Origin: Inia geoffrensis
Taxonomy: Eukaryota > Chordata > Mammalia > Artiodactyla > Iniidae
Reading direction: 5' to 3'
NCBI GenBank assembly: GCA_036417435.1
Contig: CM070909.1
Location: forward strand, 11,068,597-11,132,596
DNA: 64,000 nt
Shown: positions 46,131-58,780 of the stretch, one piece after another
How the letters are laid out: every line of letters begins with the position of its first letter
How positions within the stretch are numbered: the first letter of the stretch is position 1
Program-made: the position numbers and the translations under genes
Notes under the pieces: generated by a model
What the model was told of the DNA's origin: nothing
What the model saw: the letters and a program-made list of their open reading frames with translations, nothing else
Databases searched by the model: none

Positions 46131-46330
46131 TGACAAACACTTATACAGTGCTCACCATCTGTTTGGTACTGCTCTAGGCACTTTACATATAAAGAAACTG
46201 TGTCACAGAGAGGTTAAGTAATTTGCTCTAGATCACACAGTTAGTCAGCAGGGATTTGGAACTTCAACCCAGGTTGTGTGGTTTTAGCATCTGTGTTTTT
46301 ACATTATACTATATACTGCTTCCATAGCAG
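46131..46330 (-). repeat. MIR SINE
   Basis: Reverse MIR: 'gctctaggcactttacatat', 'tgtcacagagaggttaagta', 'agatcacacagttagtcagc'. Confidence 0.85.
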
Positions 46331-46379
46331 ATTCTCAAAAACTTTTTTTTTTTTTTGAAAATTAAAATTACCTTTAGGA

Positions 46380-46728
46380 ATTTCCCTGGTGGCGCAGTGG
46401 TTAAGAATCCACCTGCCAATGCAGGGGACACAGGTTCAAGCCCTGGTCTGGGAAGATCCCACATGCTGCGGAGCAACTAAGCCTGTGCCACAACTACTGA
46501 GCCTGTGCTGTAGAGCCCTGAGCCACAACTACTGAGCCCGCACGCTACAACTACTGAAGCTCGCACACCTAGAGCCCATGCTTTGCAACAAGAGAAGCCA
46601 CCGCAATGAGAAGCCTGCGCATCTCAACGAAGAGTAGCCCCCGCTCGCTGCAAGTAGAGAAAGCCTGCATGCAGCAGTGAAGACCCAATGCAGCCAAAGA
46701 TAAATAAATAAATAAGTTTATATTTTAA
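46380..46728 (+). mobile_element. CHR SINE, long form
   Basis: 'aatttccctggtggcgcagt' to an AAAT tail. The flanks repeat 'aaattaccttta'. Confidence 0.93.
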
Positions 46729-46744
46729 AAAATTACCTTTAATA

Positions 46745-47082
46745 GTGCTTTGGGGTTTTTTAAAAATTGAGATATAATTCGCATACCATAAAATTCACCC
46801 TTTTAAAGTATACCATTCAGTGCTTTTTAGCATTTTCAGAAGGTTGTGCAACCACACTGCTAGACTATTTTAATCCTCCCTCCCACAAAAAAAACCCCTG
46901 TACCAGTAGCAGTCACTCCCCAATGCCCACCTCCCCGCTCCAAGTCCCTGGGCAATCACTAATCTATTTTCCGTCTTTAAAGGTTCGCCTATTTGGGATA
47001 TTTCATATAAATTGAATCATACAATTTGTGACCTTCTGTGTCTGGCTTCTTTCACTTAGCAAGTTTTCAAGTTTCATCCATT
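46745..47082 (-). repeat. Old L1 3' UTR fragment
   Basis: 'attgagatataattcgcata', 'aaattcacccttttaaagta', 'ttctgtgtctggcttctttc' are typical of reverse L1M 3' UTR. Confidence 0.65.
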
Positions 47083-47290
47083 GTATTAGTGAGGGTTCTC
47101 TGAGAAACAGAACCAACAGCATATATAGAGAAAGACGTACATAAGAGGAGATTTATTATAGGAATTGGCTCACAAGGCTATGGAGGCCAAGACGTCCCAC
47201 AATCTGCCATCTGCAAGCTGGAGAACCAGGAAATCTGGGGCTATAATTCAGTCTGAGGCTGGAGACCTGAAAACAGGGGTCCCAGCGTCT
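47083..47290 (-). repeat. Old mammalian repeat, same family as 40902-41369
   Basis: Begins 'gtattagtgagggttctctg', the inverse of the other copy's end, then 'gatttattataggaattggc'. Confidence 0.6.
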
Positions 47291-47319
47291 GAAGTCCATA
47301 TTTCTCCTTATGCCAACAA

Positions 47320-47815
47320 CGCATGTCTTAATTACTGCAGCTGTGTAGTACGTTTTAAAATTATTAAGTCTGGGGAATTCCCTGGTGGTCCAGTGGTTAG
47401 GACTCAGCACTTTCACTTCTGAGGACCTGGGTTCACTTCAATCTCTGGTCGAGGAACTAAGATCCCACAAGCCATGCAGCGTGGCCAAAAAAAAAAAAAT
47501 TAAAATTATTAAGTCTGAGTCCTACTACTTTGTTCTCTTTTTGAAGATTGTTTTGGATACTCTAAGTCCCTTGTGTTCCCTCTTATATGAATTTTAGAAT
47601 CAGCTTGACCATTTCTGAACAAAAAATCTGGAATTTCGGCAGAGACTGCATTGACTGTGTCCATCAACTTGGGAGGACTGCTGTCTTAACAATATTAAGT
47701 CTTCCTACTTCCTACAGGATGTCTTTCTACTGATTCAGTTCTTTCATTTCTTTCAATGATATTTTGTAGTTTTCAGTATACAAGTCTCATTTATTGTTAG
47801 CATTTGCAGGTCCAT
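47320..47815 (-). repeat. L1 ORF2/3' fragment split by a SINE
   Basis: 'aattactgcagctgtgtagt', then after the SINE 'gaagattgttttggatactc', 'cttaacaatattaagtcttc', 'tattttgtagttttcagtat': reverse L1 ORF2. Confidence 0.75.
47373..47501 (+). mobile_element. tRNA-derived SINE, short subtype
   Basis: Complete element with exact 16-bp duplications aaaattattaagtctg at 47357-47372 and 47502-47517, inside the L1 fragment. Confidence 0.95.
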
Positions 47816-48664
47816 GGTCTCTAAAGGTTAAATCAGAATTTGTGTATGGTTTGGTGATACCACAGAATGTTCTGTGTCTAAGAAAATCAGTTCTAAAACA
47901 GGTTGCACAGTACATGTCTCCTAGAAGCTGACCAGACGTGCCTTATATAAAATAATAGAAGCCCACTGCTTATCTTTCTCATGTCTGGGTAAGTACACAG
48001 ACTATAGAGCACCACATTCTGTAGCTCTCAGTGTCAGAAACCAGTTTCTTTTCTTTGACCTCCTGAGTTGGTCTCAGTTTCTTAGGTTGCCATGAATTGG
48101 CGGGACTAGAGAATGTAACAAAAGAGTCACATCTCTAAATTGTTAGCAATATAAGTGTTTCTATAAACCCAACCTACAAAAAAAATCTGTTCCCTGGACA
48201 CCCTTAATTTGTTTGATTAAGGTTAAAATAAAAGTCACAGAGGTGCAGCCTCCAATATAGCTGTTAAACTCAGGTATGAAGATATGGGGATTTCCATCTA
48301 GCACAGAGTTCTATCCCAAGGTTCAGTGAACTTTGTCTGAGCAATTGATCTCACACACTATCTAGCTCTCTATAAGCCCACAACCTGTGGTCTTGCTGAT
48401 ACTATCAAGTCTTTATTGCCCATCTGTTTGTAGATAACCTAAGCTCATACGTTTATTTGTAAGTCAGTTTGCCTCTAGTTCCCAGTGCATTAACTCAGTG
48501 AATTAAAAATAATCAATTTTAATAGCCCAAGGAAAGCAGACCTAGAAAGATAAAGGTGGTGGTGATGAAGGGGAGGTGCTTTACAGATAATTACAAAATA
48601 GCATTTGGTTAATCTACATTTCTTTTTTTCCCAATCCTAAAAACTTGGAGTACTCTTCAAAGTT
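47816..48664. other. Non-coding DNA, nothing recognised
   Basis: No exon and no repeat family I can name. Parts may belong to an old LTR, but I see no ends. Confidence 0.4.
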
Positions 48665-48786
48665 ATTTATTTATTTATTTTTGGCCATGCAGCATGTAGG
48701 ATCTTAGTTGCCTGACCAGGGATTGAACCCACGCCCCCTGCAGTGGAAGCGTGGAGTTTTAACCACTGGACCGCCAGGGAAGGCCC
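48665..48786 (-). mobile_element. tRNA-derived SINE, short subtype
   Basis: Reverse: 'tttatttttggccatgcagc' to 'accgccagggaaggccc'. Confidence 0.88.
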
Positions 48787-48989
48787 TTAAGTTATCTTCA
48801 TTTTTATGATAGCAAGCCATTCAGAATAATCCATGGCTGTTTTAAGAACTTCATACTGCATGTGGAAACTAAGATCTAAGTGAAAATGTGACTCGCCTAG
48901 GGTCAGAAAATAAATCAGAGATCTGATAAATAAATCAGATGTGGGACCTTCTGATCATGAATCCACTATTAGACCATCTTAAGAGTGGA

Positions 48990-50880
48990 ACATGGGTGAG
49001 GACAAGAAAGACAGGGCATGAAATCGAGGTCACTTGGTGTTAAGGGAGCTATTTGGGCTTCGAGAAGGGATGCAAACGCAGCAGGTTCAACTTTCAGTGT
49101 CAAAAGGCCATTCTACTCCCACACCATAAACCACCACTGTATCTCCTGTGCCACTAAAGACACAGCTCCCTGCTAAAGAAACTATAAAAATAGCAACCCT
49201 GCCTTCCATTTCTTATTCTGCTTTACAGGTACACTGTGAGATGCAACATGAACTCCACAAATGCATTCTAAACATGTACAACCAGAAAAGCCCTTTGAAA
49301 GCAACCAAAAAAGCCCTAACCTCCATTAAGTAGCTGATGAAGAAACTGAGGCATGGGATTTAGGTGTCTTCCAACAGCTAATTAGAACTTAAGCTAAGAC
49401 TAGCCTTGTGTGCCTTGAATGTCCATCTGGTGCTTTTACTGCAATTTTCCACCCTTCAAAAGGCTGACTGGACATTTGATCTCTTCTTTAAGATAAGTTT
49501 TGTACAGATGAAGATAAGGAGGAAGATCCTAGCTCTTAGAATTCATAACGTGCCTATAGTTTCATAGTTTCTTCTGCCTGCCAGGCCTTTGGGTTGTATA
49601 TGTATCCGGATTAACCTCTGGAAATCTACCCCATATGTTTCCAAGGTTTCAGAGACTTTACATTCCAGTTGTATTTTCCTTGCTGGCACTGCAGGGCTTT
49701 AAGAATATTCTTGTGAATATTCTGCTTATTTATCCCTCCCCCAAAACTCATTTTGACTCATACTAAGATATCAGTCCCAAGGAACACTCAAGGGGTGAGG
49801 CATTGGGACCTACCGGGAAAGACTACGGAGGTAGGAGGCAGGGCAGCTTTAGACAAGACTGGTTGGATTTGTGGAATCTGCTTACAAATCCGGTAGAAAA
49901 CAAGGCAGTCAAGACAGATTTTCAGCATTCCCAGAGCTCCCCTCCCCCTTCCTTGAACCACAAGCCAAGCTTGTCACTTCTACTCAGATAAACAAATCCT
50001 TTCCTGCTGCTGTAGCCTCTAACTAGCCAGAGGCAGCACTGACTTTGGGTCTCAGCTGGAGAGGCATCGTACAGCACGTAGGCAAGGGCCAGCAGGCGAT
50101 TTCCTTGTCTGGGCTAAGCTAACCCCATCTGACTTAAAAGGGACTTCGGAGAAGTTGATCCTAATGACACAAACTAGGGGTGGCTGGGTCTACAATTGGT
50201 CTTGAAAACTGATTATTGTCAGAAAAAAAAAATGTTTAAGATCATCTTCTCTAAGCTCCAAATTATCATCTTTGGCAAATATTTTTCATCATTCAGGTGA
50301 TAGCATAATATGAATATAACATAAATGGTGTCTCCCAGAGTTGTTCAACCCAACACCCCACATTTATCCAACAAAACAGTACATTTGGTTAAATCATTCA
50401 AAATGATAATCAGATGAAAGCTAATAATTTTGAAGTCTTCTCCAGGAAGCTAACTGGCTTAACATATGAGTATTATATATGTATTATTGAGGTTTTTCTA
50501 TGGCTACAACGTACACTTTGAAACACATTTTTTTCTTAAACTTTAGCATCTGCTACAATTTGTTCTTAGTAGAATTCTAACATAGCCTAGAATTATATAC
50601 ATATAATAATTTTAATTTAGATCAATGTTCTAGAAACAGTACCATATTTCTATGCATTTTGTCACCTGACAACTTTAAGAACCACTGTTAACTATACAAA
50701 GATGGGGCAGTTTACTATGACTGAAGGTATAAGATGTTAACAGCTGTACAAGAAAAAAACTGAAGCAGATTTCCCTTTCATTTATCATTCTTGCCAGTAA
50801 TTTAGTCCATGAAAGTATAAAAGTGTAGGTCCAAAAAATTCAATCACTATCTTCAAGTTGCTATGATCATGCAATTGTCA
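48990..50880. other. Unique DNA, no gene recognised
   Basis: Short ORFs only, no splice-supported exon. Probably intron or upstream flank of STYK1. Confidence 0.5.
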
Positions 50881-51523
50881 AGAATTGGTTTTATTGAGGT
50901 GGAGTGGTCAAGAGGGTGGAGTAAAAGACCCTGAGCTCACCTCTGCCCACCAGCACACCAAAATTACAACTATTTACAGAGCAACTATAGATGAGGATGA
51001 CCTGAAGACTAGCAGAGAGGATTTTTCACAATCAAAGATACAAAGAAGCAACCACAATGAGATGAGTAGGAGGTGAAGAGAATGAGGAGAATGGTCTAGT
51101 CAAGCCCCACACCTGCAGCTGGGTGACCCACAGACTGGCGGTTAATAACAGCTGCAGAGGTTCTCACCAACGGGTGAGATTCTGAGTCCCACATTGGGCT
51201 CCCAAGCCTGGGGTTCCTGCACCAGGAAGTTGAGCCCCTAGAATGCCTGGCTTTGCAGGTCAGTGGGGCTTGCATAGGGCGAGTTGCATAGGGAGAGCTG
51301 CCTTGGAAAAAGAGACTCACTCTTAAAGGGCTCACACAAAATCTCACATGCTCCAAGACCCAGTGAAGAGGCAGTAATTTTAAAGGAGCTTGGGTTAAGC
51401 TCATGTGCTGATCTTGGAGAGCCTCCCAGAGAGGCAGGAAGCAACTGAGGTTCCCTCTGGGGACATAGATGCTGACAGAAGCCATTTTGGGAACTCATTC
51501 TACTACAAGAACACTGGTGCTGG

Positions 51524-51969
51524 TGAAACCTAGTGGGGCAGGCACGGAGGCCTCCTTTTGTCCACCACTTCTTATAAGCAAGACTCCAGCCTCCATGACC
51601 TTCCCTGAGTTTCAAAGGGCAGATTTGAACAGTTGCTAATCTAGGGAGGAGCAGCCACCTGAGGCGAGATTAAAGGGACCAGAGAAGCTCATCAAGATTA
51701 GGAGACCTGAGATGAGATTAAGGGAGAGGAGCCCTGCTCACGTCCTAATCTTGGTTCAAAGACCCCACCTTTGAACCACTGCTGTAAAACCCTTCATCAA
51801 ATCCTCTGGGGTTGAGACACACCGTTTTTTCGAGGCAGAAGCCCAGTGTGTCTCCCTTTGCCTGGCAGAGTATTGAATAATAAAGCTATCCTTTTCTACT
51901 TCACCCAACACTCTGTCTCCAGGATTTGATTCGGAACCCGTGTACAGAGAGGCCGAGCTTTCGGTAACA
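51524..51969 (+). mobile_element. Solo LTR of an endogenous retrovirus (ERV1-like)
   Basis: A 446-bp element starting TGAAACC and ending GGTAACA, flanked by the 4-bp duplication CTGG (51520-51523 and 51970-51973). The L1 5' UTR reads continuously across the empty site. Internal AATAAA at 51879-51884 is followed by a U5-like 'ggatttgattcggaacc' stretch. No internal retroviral genes are present, so it is a solo LTR left by recombination. The 4-bp duplication favours a gammaretrovirus-like ERV1. Confidence 0.85.
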
Positions 51970-53677
51970 CTGGCAAGCACCGTTTTGGAATTGTCCCTCT
52001 AGCCTATTAGCACCAGGGGCTTACCTGTCCACCAGCCAGTAGGCACCAGTCCTAGGACCCCACAGGCCAAGAAACCAGCCACATGCGGGGAACCAGCCCT
52101 GGGAACCCCCTCAACTCAAGCCCCACAAGCAGTCACCCAAGGACCCAGTTCCACCCTCCAGTGGGCCAGCATCCTTCACATGAGACAGGGTCTGAGAGCC
52201 ACTGGCTGGGGGCAAGCCCCACCTACCAGCACACCTACAGTAGTCAGCTTACCACAACAGAAGGGTCCATGCAGCCCACATAGGGTGTACCCTTAGAGCA
52301 TATGGCTCTGGTGGCCAGAGGAGAGTGTGATGATGGGCCCTATAGGATGTCTCCTATATAAGCCACTTCTCCAAGATCGGGATGTATAACAAACCTAATA
52401 GATAGATAGAGAGAGAGAGAGAAAGAGAGAATCAGGCAAAATGAGGTGACAGAGGAATACGCTCCAAATAAAGGAACAAGGTAAAACCCCAGAAGAAGAA
52501 TTAAGCTAAGTGGAGATAAGCAATATACCCAATAAAGAGTTTAGGGTAATAATCATAGATATGCTCAATGAACTAAGGAGAAGTATGGATGAACACAGTG
52601 AGAAGTTTAACAAACAGAAAATTAAAAGAAGATCCAAAAAGAACTGAAAAATACAATAACTAAAATTAAAAATATACACTAGAAAGAATAACAGGAGATT
52701 AGATTATACAGGGAACAGATCAGTGAACTAGAAGACAGAGTAGTGGAAATCACCCAAGCCGAACAGAAAAAGGAAAAAATAATTCTTCAAAATAAGGATA
52801 ATTTAAGAGGCCTTATGGACAACTTCAAGTGTACTAACATTCACATTTTATGGGTCCCAGGAAGAGAAAAGAAGGTAAGGGGCAGAGAAGTTATTTGAAG
52901 GAAAAAAAGCTGAAAACATCTGTAATATAGGGGAAAAAAAAGACATCCAGGTCCAGGAATCACAGAGCATCCTAAACAAAATGAACCCACAGAGCTTCAC
53001 ACCATGATACATTGTAATGAAAATGGCAATACTTAAAGAGATAATCTTAAAAGCAGCAAAGGAAAAGCAACTACTATGTACAAGGGAACTCCGATGAGAC
53101 TAACAGCTAACTTTTCAGCAGAAACTTTGCAGACCAGATGGGAGTGGCAACATATATTTAAAGTGATGAAAGAAAATAACCTACAGCCAAGAATACTCTT
53201 CCTGACAAGACTATCATTCAGATCTGAAAAGGAGATAAAGAGGTTTACAGACAAACAAAATCTAAAAGAGTTCAGCACCACTAAACCAGCTTTTCAAGAA
53301 ATGCTAAAGGGACTTCTCTAAGCAGAAAAGAAAAAAACCACAACCAGAAATATAAAAATTATGAAAGGAAAATTCTCATTGGTAAAGGCAAATATACAGT
53401 AAAGATAGTAGATCAACCACTTACAAACCTAGTAGAAAGCTTAAAAGATGAAATTAGTAAAAGCATCTATATCCACAAAAGTAGTTAAGGAATATACAAA
53501 ACAAAAAGATGTAAAATATGGTGTAAATAACATGCAGTGTGTGTGTGGGGAGGGTGTTAAATGCAGGGTTGTTAGAATACATTTGAACTTGAGATCATCA
53601 ACTTAAATAATCATGTAAATATTTAGGTTGCTGTATTTAAACTTCATGGTAACCACAAATCGAAAATCTAAAATAGA

Positions 53678-53697
53678 TACACACACACACACACAAA
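53678..53697 (+). repeat. Short (CA)n
   Basis: CA run inside the L1. Confidence 0.85.
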
Positions 53698-54846
53698 AGA
53701 AAGAAATCCAAATACAGCACTAAAGATAGTCATCAAATCACAAGGGAAGAGAGCAAATGAAGAAGAAAGGAACAAAAACGGACAAAAACAATTCAAAAAC
53801 AATTAACAAAATGGCAAAAAGTACATACCTATCGAAAATTACTTTAAATGTAAATGGACTAAATGCTCCAATCAAAAGACAATGAGTGGCTGAATGGATT
53901 AAAAAAAAAAACAAGACCAACATATATGCTGTCTACAAGAGACTCACTTCAGATCTAGAGACACATACAGACTGAAAGCAAAGGGATGGAAAAAGGAATT
54001 CCATGAAAATTAAAACCAAAAGAAAGCTGGGGTAGCAATACTTATATCAGACAAAATAGACTTTAAAACAAAGGCTGTAACAAGAGACAAAGAAGGAAAT
54101 TACATAATGATCAAGAGATCAATCCAACAAGAATATAAAACAGTTGTATATATAGGTGCACCTAATATAGGAGCACCTAAATGCACAAAGCAAATATTAA
54201 CAAACATAAAGGGAGAAGTTGACAATAATAGTAGGGGAAATTTAACACCCTGCTTACTTCAATGGATAGATCATCCAGACAGAAAATCAACAAGGAAACA
54301 CTGCTTAAATGATAGATTGGGTCAGATAGACTTTATATATACAGAACATTCCATTCAAAAGCAGCAGAATATACATTCTTTTCAAGTGCATGTGGAACAT
54401 TCTCCAGGATAGATCACATGGCAGGATAAAAAACAAGTCTCAGTAAATTTTTGAAGATTGAATCATATCAAACATCTTTTCCAACTACAACAGTATGAGA
54501 CTAGAAGTCAACTACAAGAAAAAAAAAAACTGCACAAACCACAACACATGGAGGCTACAAAACATGCTATTAAACAACCAATGGGTCACTGAGGAAATCA
54601 AAGAGGAAATCAAAAAATACCTGAGAATAAATTAAAATGGGAACACAATGATCCAAAATCAATGGGAAACAGAAAAAATAGTTCTATGAGGGAAGTTTCT
54701 AGCAATATAAGCCTACCTCAAGAAACAAGAAAAATCTCAAATAAACATCCTAACCTTGCAACTAATGGAACTAGAAAAGAAAGAACAAACAAAAATCCAA
54801 AGTTAGTAGAAGGAAAAAATTATAAAGATCAAAAAAGAGATAAAGT

Positions 54847-54965
54847 GGGACTTCCCTGTGGTCTGGTGGTTAAGACTCCACTCTTCCACCACAGAGGGTG
54901 TGGGTTTGATCCCTGGTCAGAGAACTAAGATCCCACATGCTGCATGGCATGGCAAAAAAAAAAAG
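54847..54965 (+). mobile_element. tRNA-derived SINE, short subtype, inside L1 ORF2
   Basis: 'gggacttccctgtggtctgg' to 'gcatggcatggc' and a poly-A. Confidence 0.88.
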
Positions 54966-56502
54966 AAAGAAAGAAAATAGAGACAAAAAGAGAAAAGAGC
55001 AATGAAACTAAGAGCTGGCTCTTTGAAAGAAATAGACAAAATTCATAAACCTTCACCCACACTCATCAAGAAAAAAAGAGAGGGCCAAAATAAATAAACT
55101 AAAAAATGAAAGGGGAGAAGTTACAACCAAAAGCACAGAGATACAAAGGGTCATAAGAGACTACTATGAACAATTATACACCAATGAAATGTAAAATCTA
55201 GAAGAAATGAATAAATTTCTAAAAACATACAGAGTCCCAAGAATGAATCAGGAAGAATTAGAAAATATAAGCAGACCAATTACCGGTAATGAAATTGAAT
55301 CAGTAATCAAAAAAACTCCCAGAAAAAGAAAGTCTAGGACCAGACAGATTTACAGGTGAATTCTACCAAACATTTAATGAAGAATTAATGCTGTCCTTAC
55401 CAAACTATCCCAAAAAATTGAAGATAAAGGAATGTTTCCAAACACATTCTACAAAGCAGGCATTACCCTAATATCAAAGCCAAGCAAAGACACCACAAAA
55501 ATTGAAAACCAGAGGCCAGTATCACTAATGAACATAGATGCAAAAATCCTCAACAAAATATTAGCAAACCAAATTCAACAATACGTTAAAAGGATCATAT
55601 ACCATGAACAAGTGGGATTTATCCCAAGGATACAAGGATGGTTCAATATCCTCAGATCAATCAATGTGATACATCACATTAACAAATTGAAGGATAAAAA
55701 TTATATGATCATCTCAATAGATGCAGAAAAATCTTTCAACAAAACTCAATATCCACTTATGACAAAAACTCTCAACAAAGTATGTATAGAGGGAACACAC
55801 CTCAACATAATAAAGGTCATATATGTAAGTCCACAGCTAACATCTTACTCAAAAGTGAAAAGCTGAAAGCATTTCCTCTAAGATCAGGAACAGGACAAGA
55901 ATGCCCATCCTCACCACTTTTATTCAACATAGTATTGGAATTCCAGGCCACGGCAATCAAGCAAGAAAAAGAAAAAAAAGAATCCAAATTTAAAAGGAAG
56001 AAGTAAAACTCTGTTTGCAGATGATGTAATATTATGCAGAAAATGTTAAAGATACCACCATAAAAACTATCAGAACTAACAAATAAAGTTTAGGATACAA
56101 AATTAAAATATAGAAATAACTTCTGTTTCTATACACTAACAATGAACTATCAGAAAAATAAATTAAGAAGACAATCCTATTTACAATTGCATCAACAGAA
56201 TACAACACCTCAGAATAAATCTAGCCAAGGAAGTAAAAGACCTATACTCAGAAAACTATAAGTCACTGATGAAAGAAACTGAAAAGGAAACAAACAGATG
56301 AAAATATATACAATGTTCATGGATTGGAAGAATTAACACTATTAAAACGAACATACTCCCCAAGGCAATCTACAGATTCAATGTAATCCCTATCAAAATA
56401 CCAATAGTACTTTCCACAGAACAAGAACAAATAATTCTAAATTTGTATGGAAGCACAAAAGACTTCAAACAGCCAAAACTATCTTGAGAAAGAACAAAGG
56501 GA

Positions 56503-56702
56503 GGGCTTCCCTAGTGGCGCAGTTGTTGAGAGTCCACCTGCCGATGCAGGCGACACGGGTTCGTGCCCTGGTCCAGGAAGATCCCACATGCCGCAGAGCG
56601 GCTGGACCCGTGAGCCATGGCCACTGAGCCTGCGTGTCCGGAGCCTTTGCTCCACAACGGGAGAGGCCACAACAGTGAGAGGCCCACGTACCACAAAAAA
56701 AA
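56503..56702 (+). mobile_element. CHR SINE, short form, inside L1 ORF2
   Basis: Complete short-form element. 'aaagaacaaagg' occurs on both sides as the target duplication. Confidence 0.94.
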
Positions 56703-57663
56703 AGAAAGAACAAAGGTGGAAGTATCACACTCCCTGATTTCCATCTATACTCTAAAGCTACAGTAATCAAAACATATGGCAGTGGCACAAACACAATAGG
56801 TCACTGGAACAGAATACAGAGCCCAGAAATGGACCCATGCTTATACAGTCAATTAATCCATGATAAAGGAGGAAAAAATGAACAGCGGGGAAAAGACTGC
56901 CTTTTCAATAAATGTTGTTGAGAAAACTGGACAGCACTATGCAAAAGAATCAAACTGATCTCCTTTCTTACACCATATACAAAAACAAATTCAAACTGGA
57001 TTAAAGACTTAACTGTAAGAACTGAAACCATAAATTCCTAGAATAAAACATAGGTAATATATACATTTTGACATAGAAATATTTTTTGAATATGTCTCCT
57101 CAGGCAAGGGACACAAAAGCAAAAAAGAAAACAAAACAAATGGGGCTACATCAAACTAAAACATTTTTGCACAGTGAAGGAAACTCTTAACAAAATGAAA
57201 AGGCCACCTTCTAAATTGAAGAAGATATTTGCAAATGATATATCTGATGAGGGCTTAATATCCAAAATATACAAAAAACACACACTCATCAAAAAAAAAT
57301 TAATAAATGGGCAGAGAACCTGAATAGAATTTTTCCAAAGAAGACATACAGGTGGCCAACATACAGATGAAAAGATGCTCTTCACTAATCATCATGGAAA
57401 TGTAAATCAAAACCACAGTGAGATATCAACTCAAACCTATCAGAATGGCTATTCTCAAAATAACAACAAATAAACAAGTGTTGTCACAGATGTGGAGAAA
57501 AGGGAACCCTAATATACTGTTGATGCGAATGTGAATTGGTACAGCAGCTATGGAGAAAAGTATGGAGGTTCCTCAAAAAATAAAGACAGAACTACCACAT
57601 GAGCCAGCAATTCCTCTTCAGAGTATTTTTCTGAAGAAAAAAATACTGATTCAAAAAGATATG

Positions 57664-57771
57664 TGCTCATTGCCCTATCATTCATTGGTCATATTTTTTC
57701 TCCTCTCATACATCACTTCTAATAATCTTTAGGGAGACAAAGGGTAATGCATACAAAAAGAGGTGATATGA
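57664..57771 (+). repeat. Non-L1 patch in the L1, near copy of 44782-44884
   Basis: L1 sequence stops after 'tgattcaaaaagatatg' and resumes at 'atactgagtgaaataagtca'. The usual L1 stretch between these points is absent and replaced by this segment. Confidence 0.8.
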
Positions 57772-58179
57772 ATACTGAGTGAAATAAGTCAGACAGAGAA
57801 AGACAAATATCATATGATATCAATTATATGTGGAATCTAAAACAATGGTACAAATGAACTTATTTACAAAACGGAAATAGGGTCACAGATGTAGAAAACA
57901 AACTTATGGTTACCAAGGGGGAAAGGGGAGGAAGGACAAATTGGGAGATTGGGACTGACATATACACAAAACCATATATAAAATAGATAACTAATAAAGA
58001 CCTACTGAACTCTACTCAATACTCTGTAATGACCTATGTGGGAAAGGAATCTAAAAAAGTGTGGATATATGTATATGTATAACTGATTCACTTTGCTGTA
58101 TAGCAGAAACTAACACAACATTGTAGATCAATTATACTCCAATAAAAAATAATAATAAAAGATTATTATTATTATGGGG

Positions 58180-58780
58180 ATTATGCATCCCCATATTCAT
58201 TGCAGCATTATTCATAAGAGCAAATGTATGGAAGTAACCTGTCCATCAATAGATGAATGGATAAAGAATATGTGAGATAGATAGATAGATAGATATACAA
58301 TGGAATATTACACAGTCATAGAAAAGAATGATATCTTGCCATTTTTTACATTAATGGACCTAGAGGGCATTATGCTAAGTGAAATAAGTCAGAGAAAGAC
58401 AAATATCATATGATCTCACTTATATGTGGGATCTAAAAAAACAAAGCAAATGAACAAACATAACAAAAGAGAAATAGACTCATAGATTCACACAACAAAC
58501 AGGTGGCAGCCATAGGGGAGGAGGGAGGTACAACCACTGAAGTAGGTAAGGGAGATTAAGAGGTACAAACTTCTAGTTACAAAATAAATGAGTCACTTGG
58601 ATGAAATATACAACCTGGGGAAGGTAGTCAATAACATTGTAATAACTTTGTATGGTAACAGATGGTAACTAGACTTATCGTGTTGATCATTTTGTAATGT
58701 AAAGAAATATTGAATTACTATTTTGTCCACCTGGAACTAACATAGTGTTGTAGGCCAATTACACTTTAATTAAAAAGAAA
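58180..58780 (+). mobile_element. Second, older L1 3' end
   Basis: 'cattgcagcattattcataa', 'acaatggaatattacacagt', a GATA run (about 58276-58296), then 'taggccaattacactttaat' and an A-rich end. Confidence 0.85.

Larger units (their letters stand above)
50885..58155 (+). mobile_element. Long decayed L1 with 5' UTR, ORF1, ORF2 and 3' end
   Basis: Starts with L1-type 5' UTR (about 50890-52370, interrupted by a solo LTR). ORF1-like sequence follows at about 52440-53330, where fragments such as RLTANFSAETLQTRWEWQHI are the usual ORF1 C-terminus. ORF2 runs from about 53820: endonuclease remnants to about 54420, reverse-transcriptase remnants at 55432-55866 ([20 protein letters not shown]) and a FADD-type motif at about 56017-56028. 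The 3' part runs to 'attatactccaataaaa'. Many stops and frameshifts mean no protein can be made. Two SINEs, one LTR and a foreign ~107-bp patch lie inside. No clear target duplication. Confidence 0.88.

Noticed and set aside
51756..51980. 74-codon minus-strand ORF
   Set aside because: Lies antisense within the solo LTR; no viral or host domain.
55432..56006. Reverse-transcriptase open frame of 144 codons and the overlapping frame after it
   Set aside because: A remnant of L1 ORF2 broken by stops and frameshifts; not a separate gene or retron.
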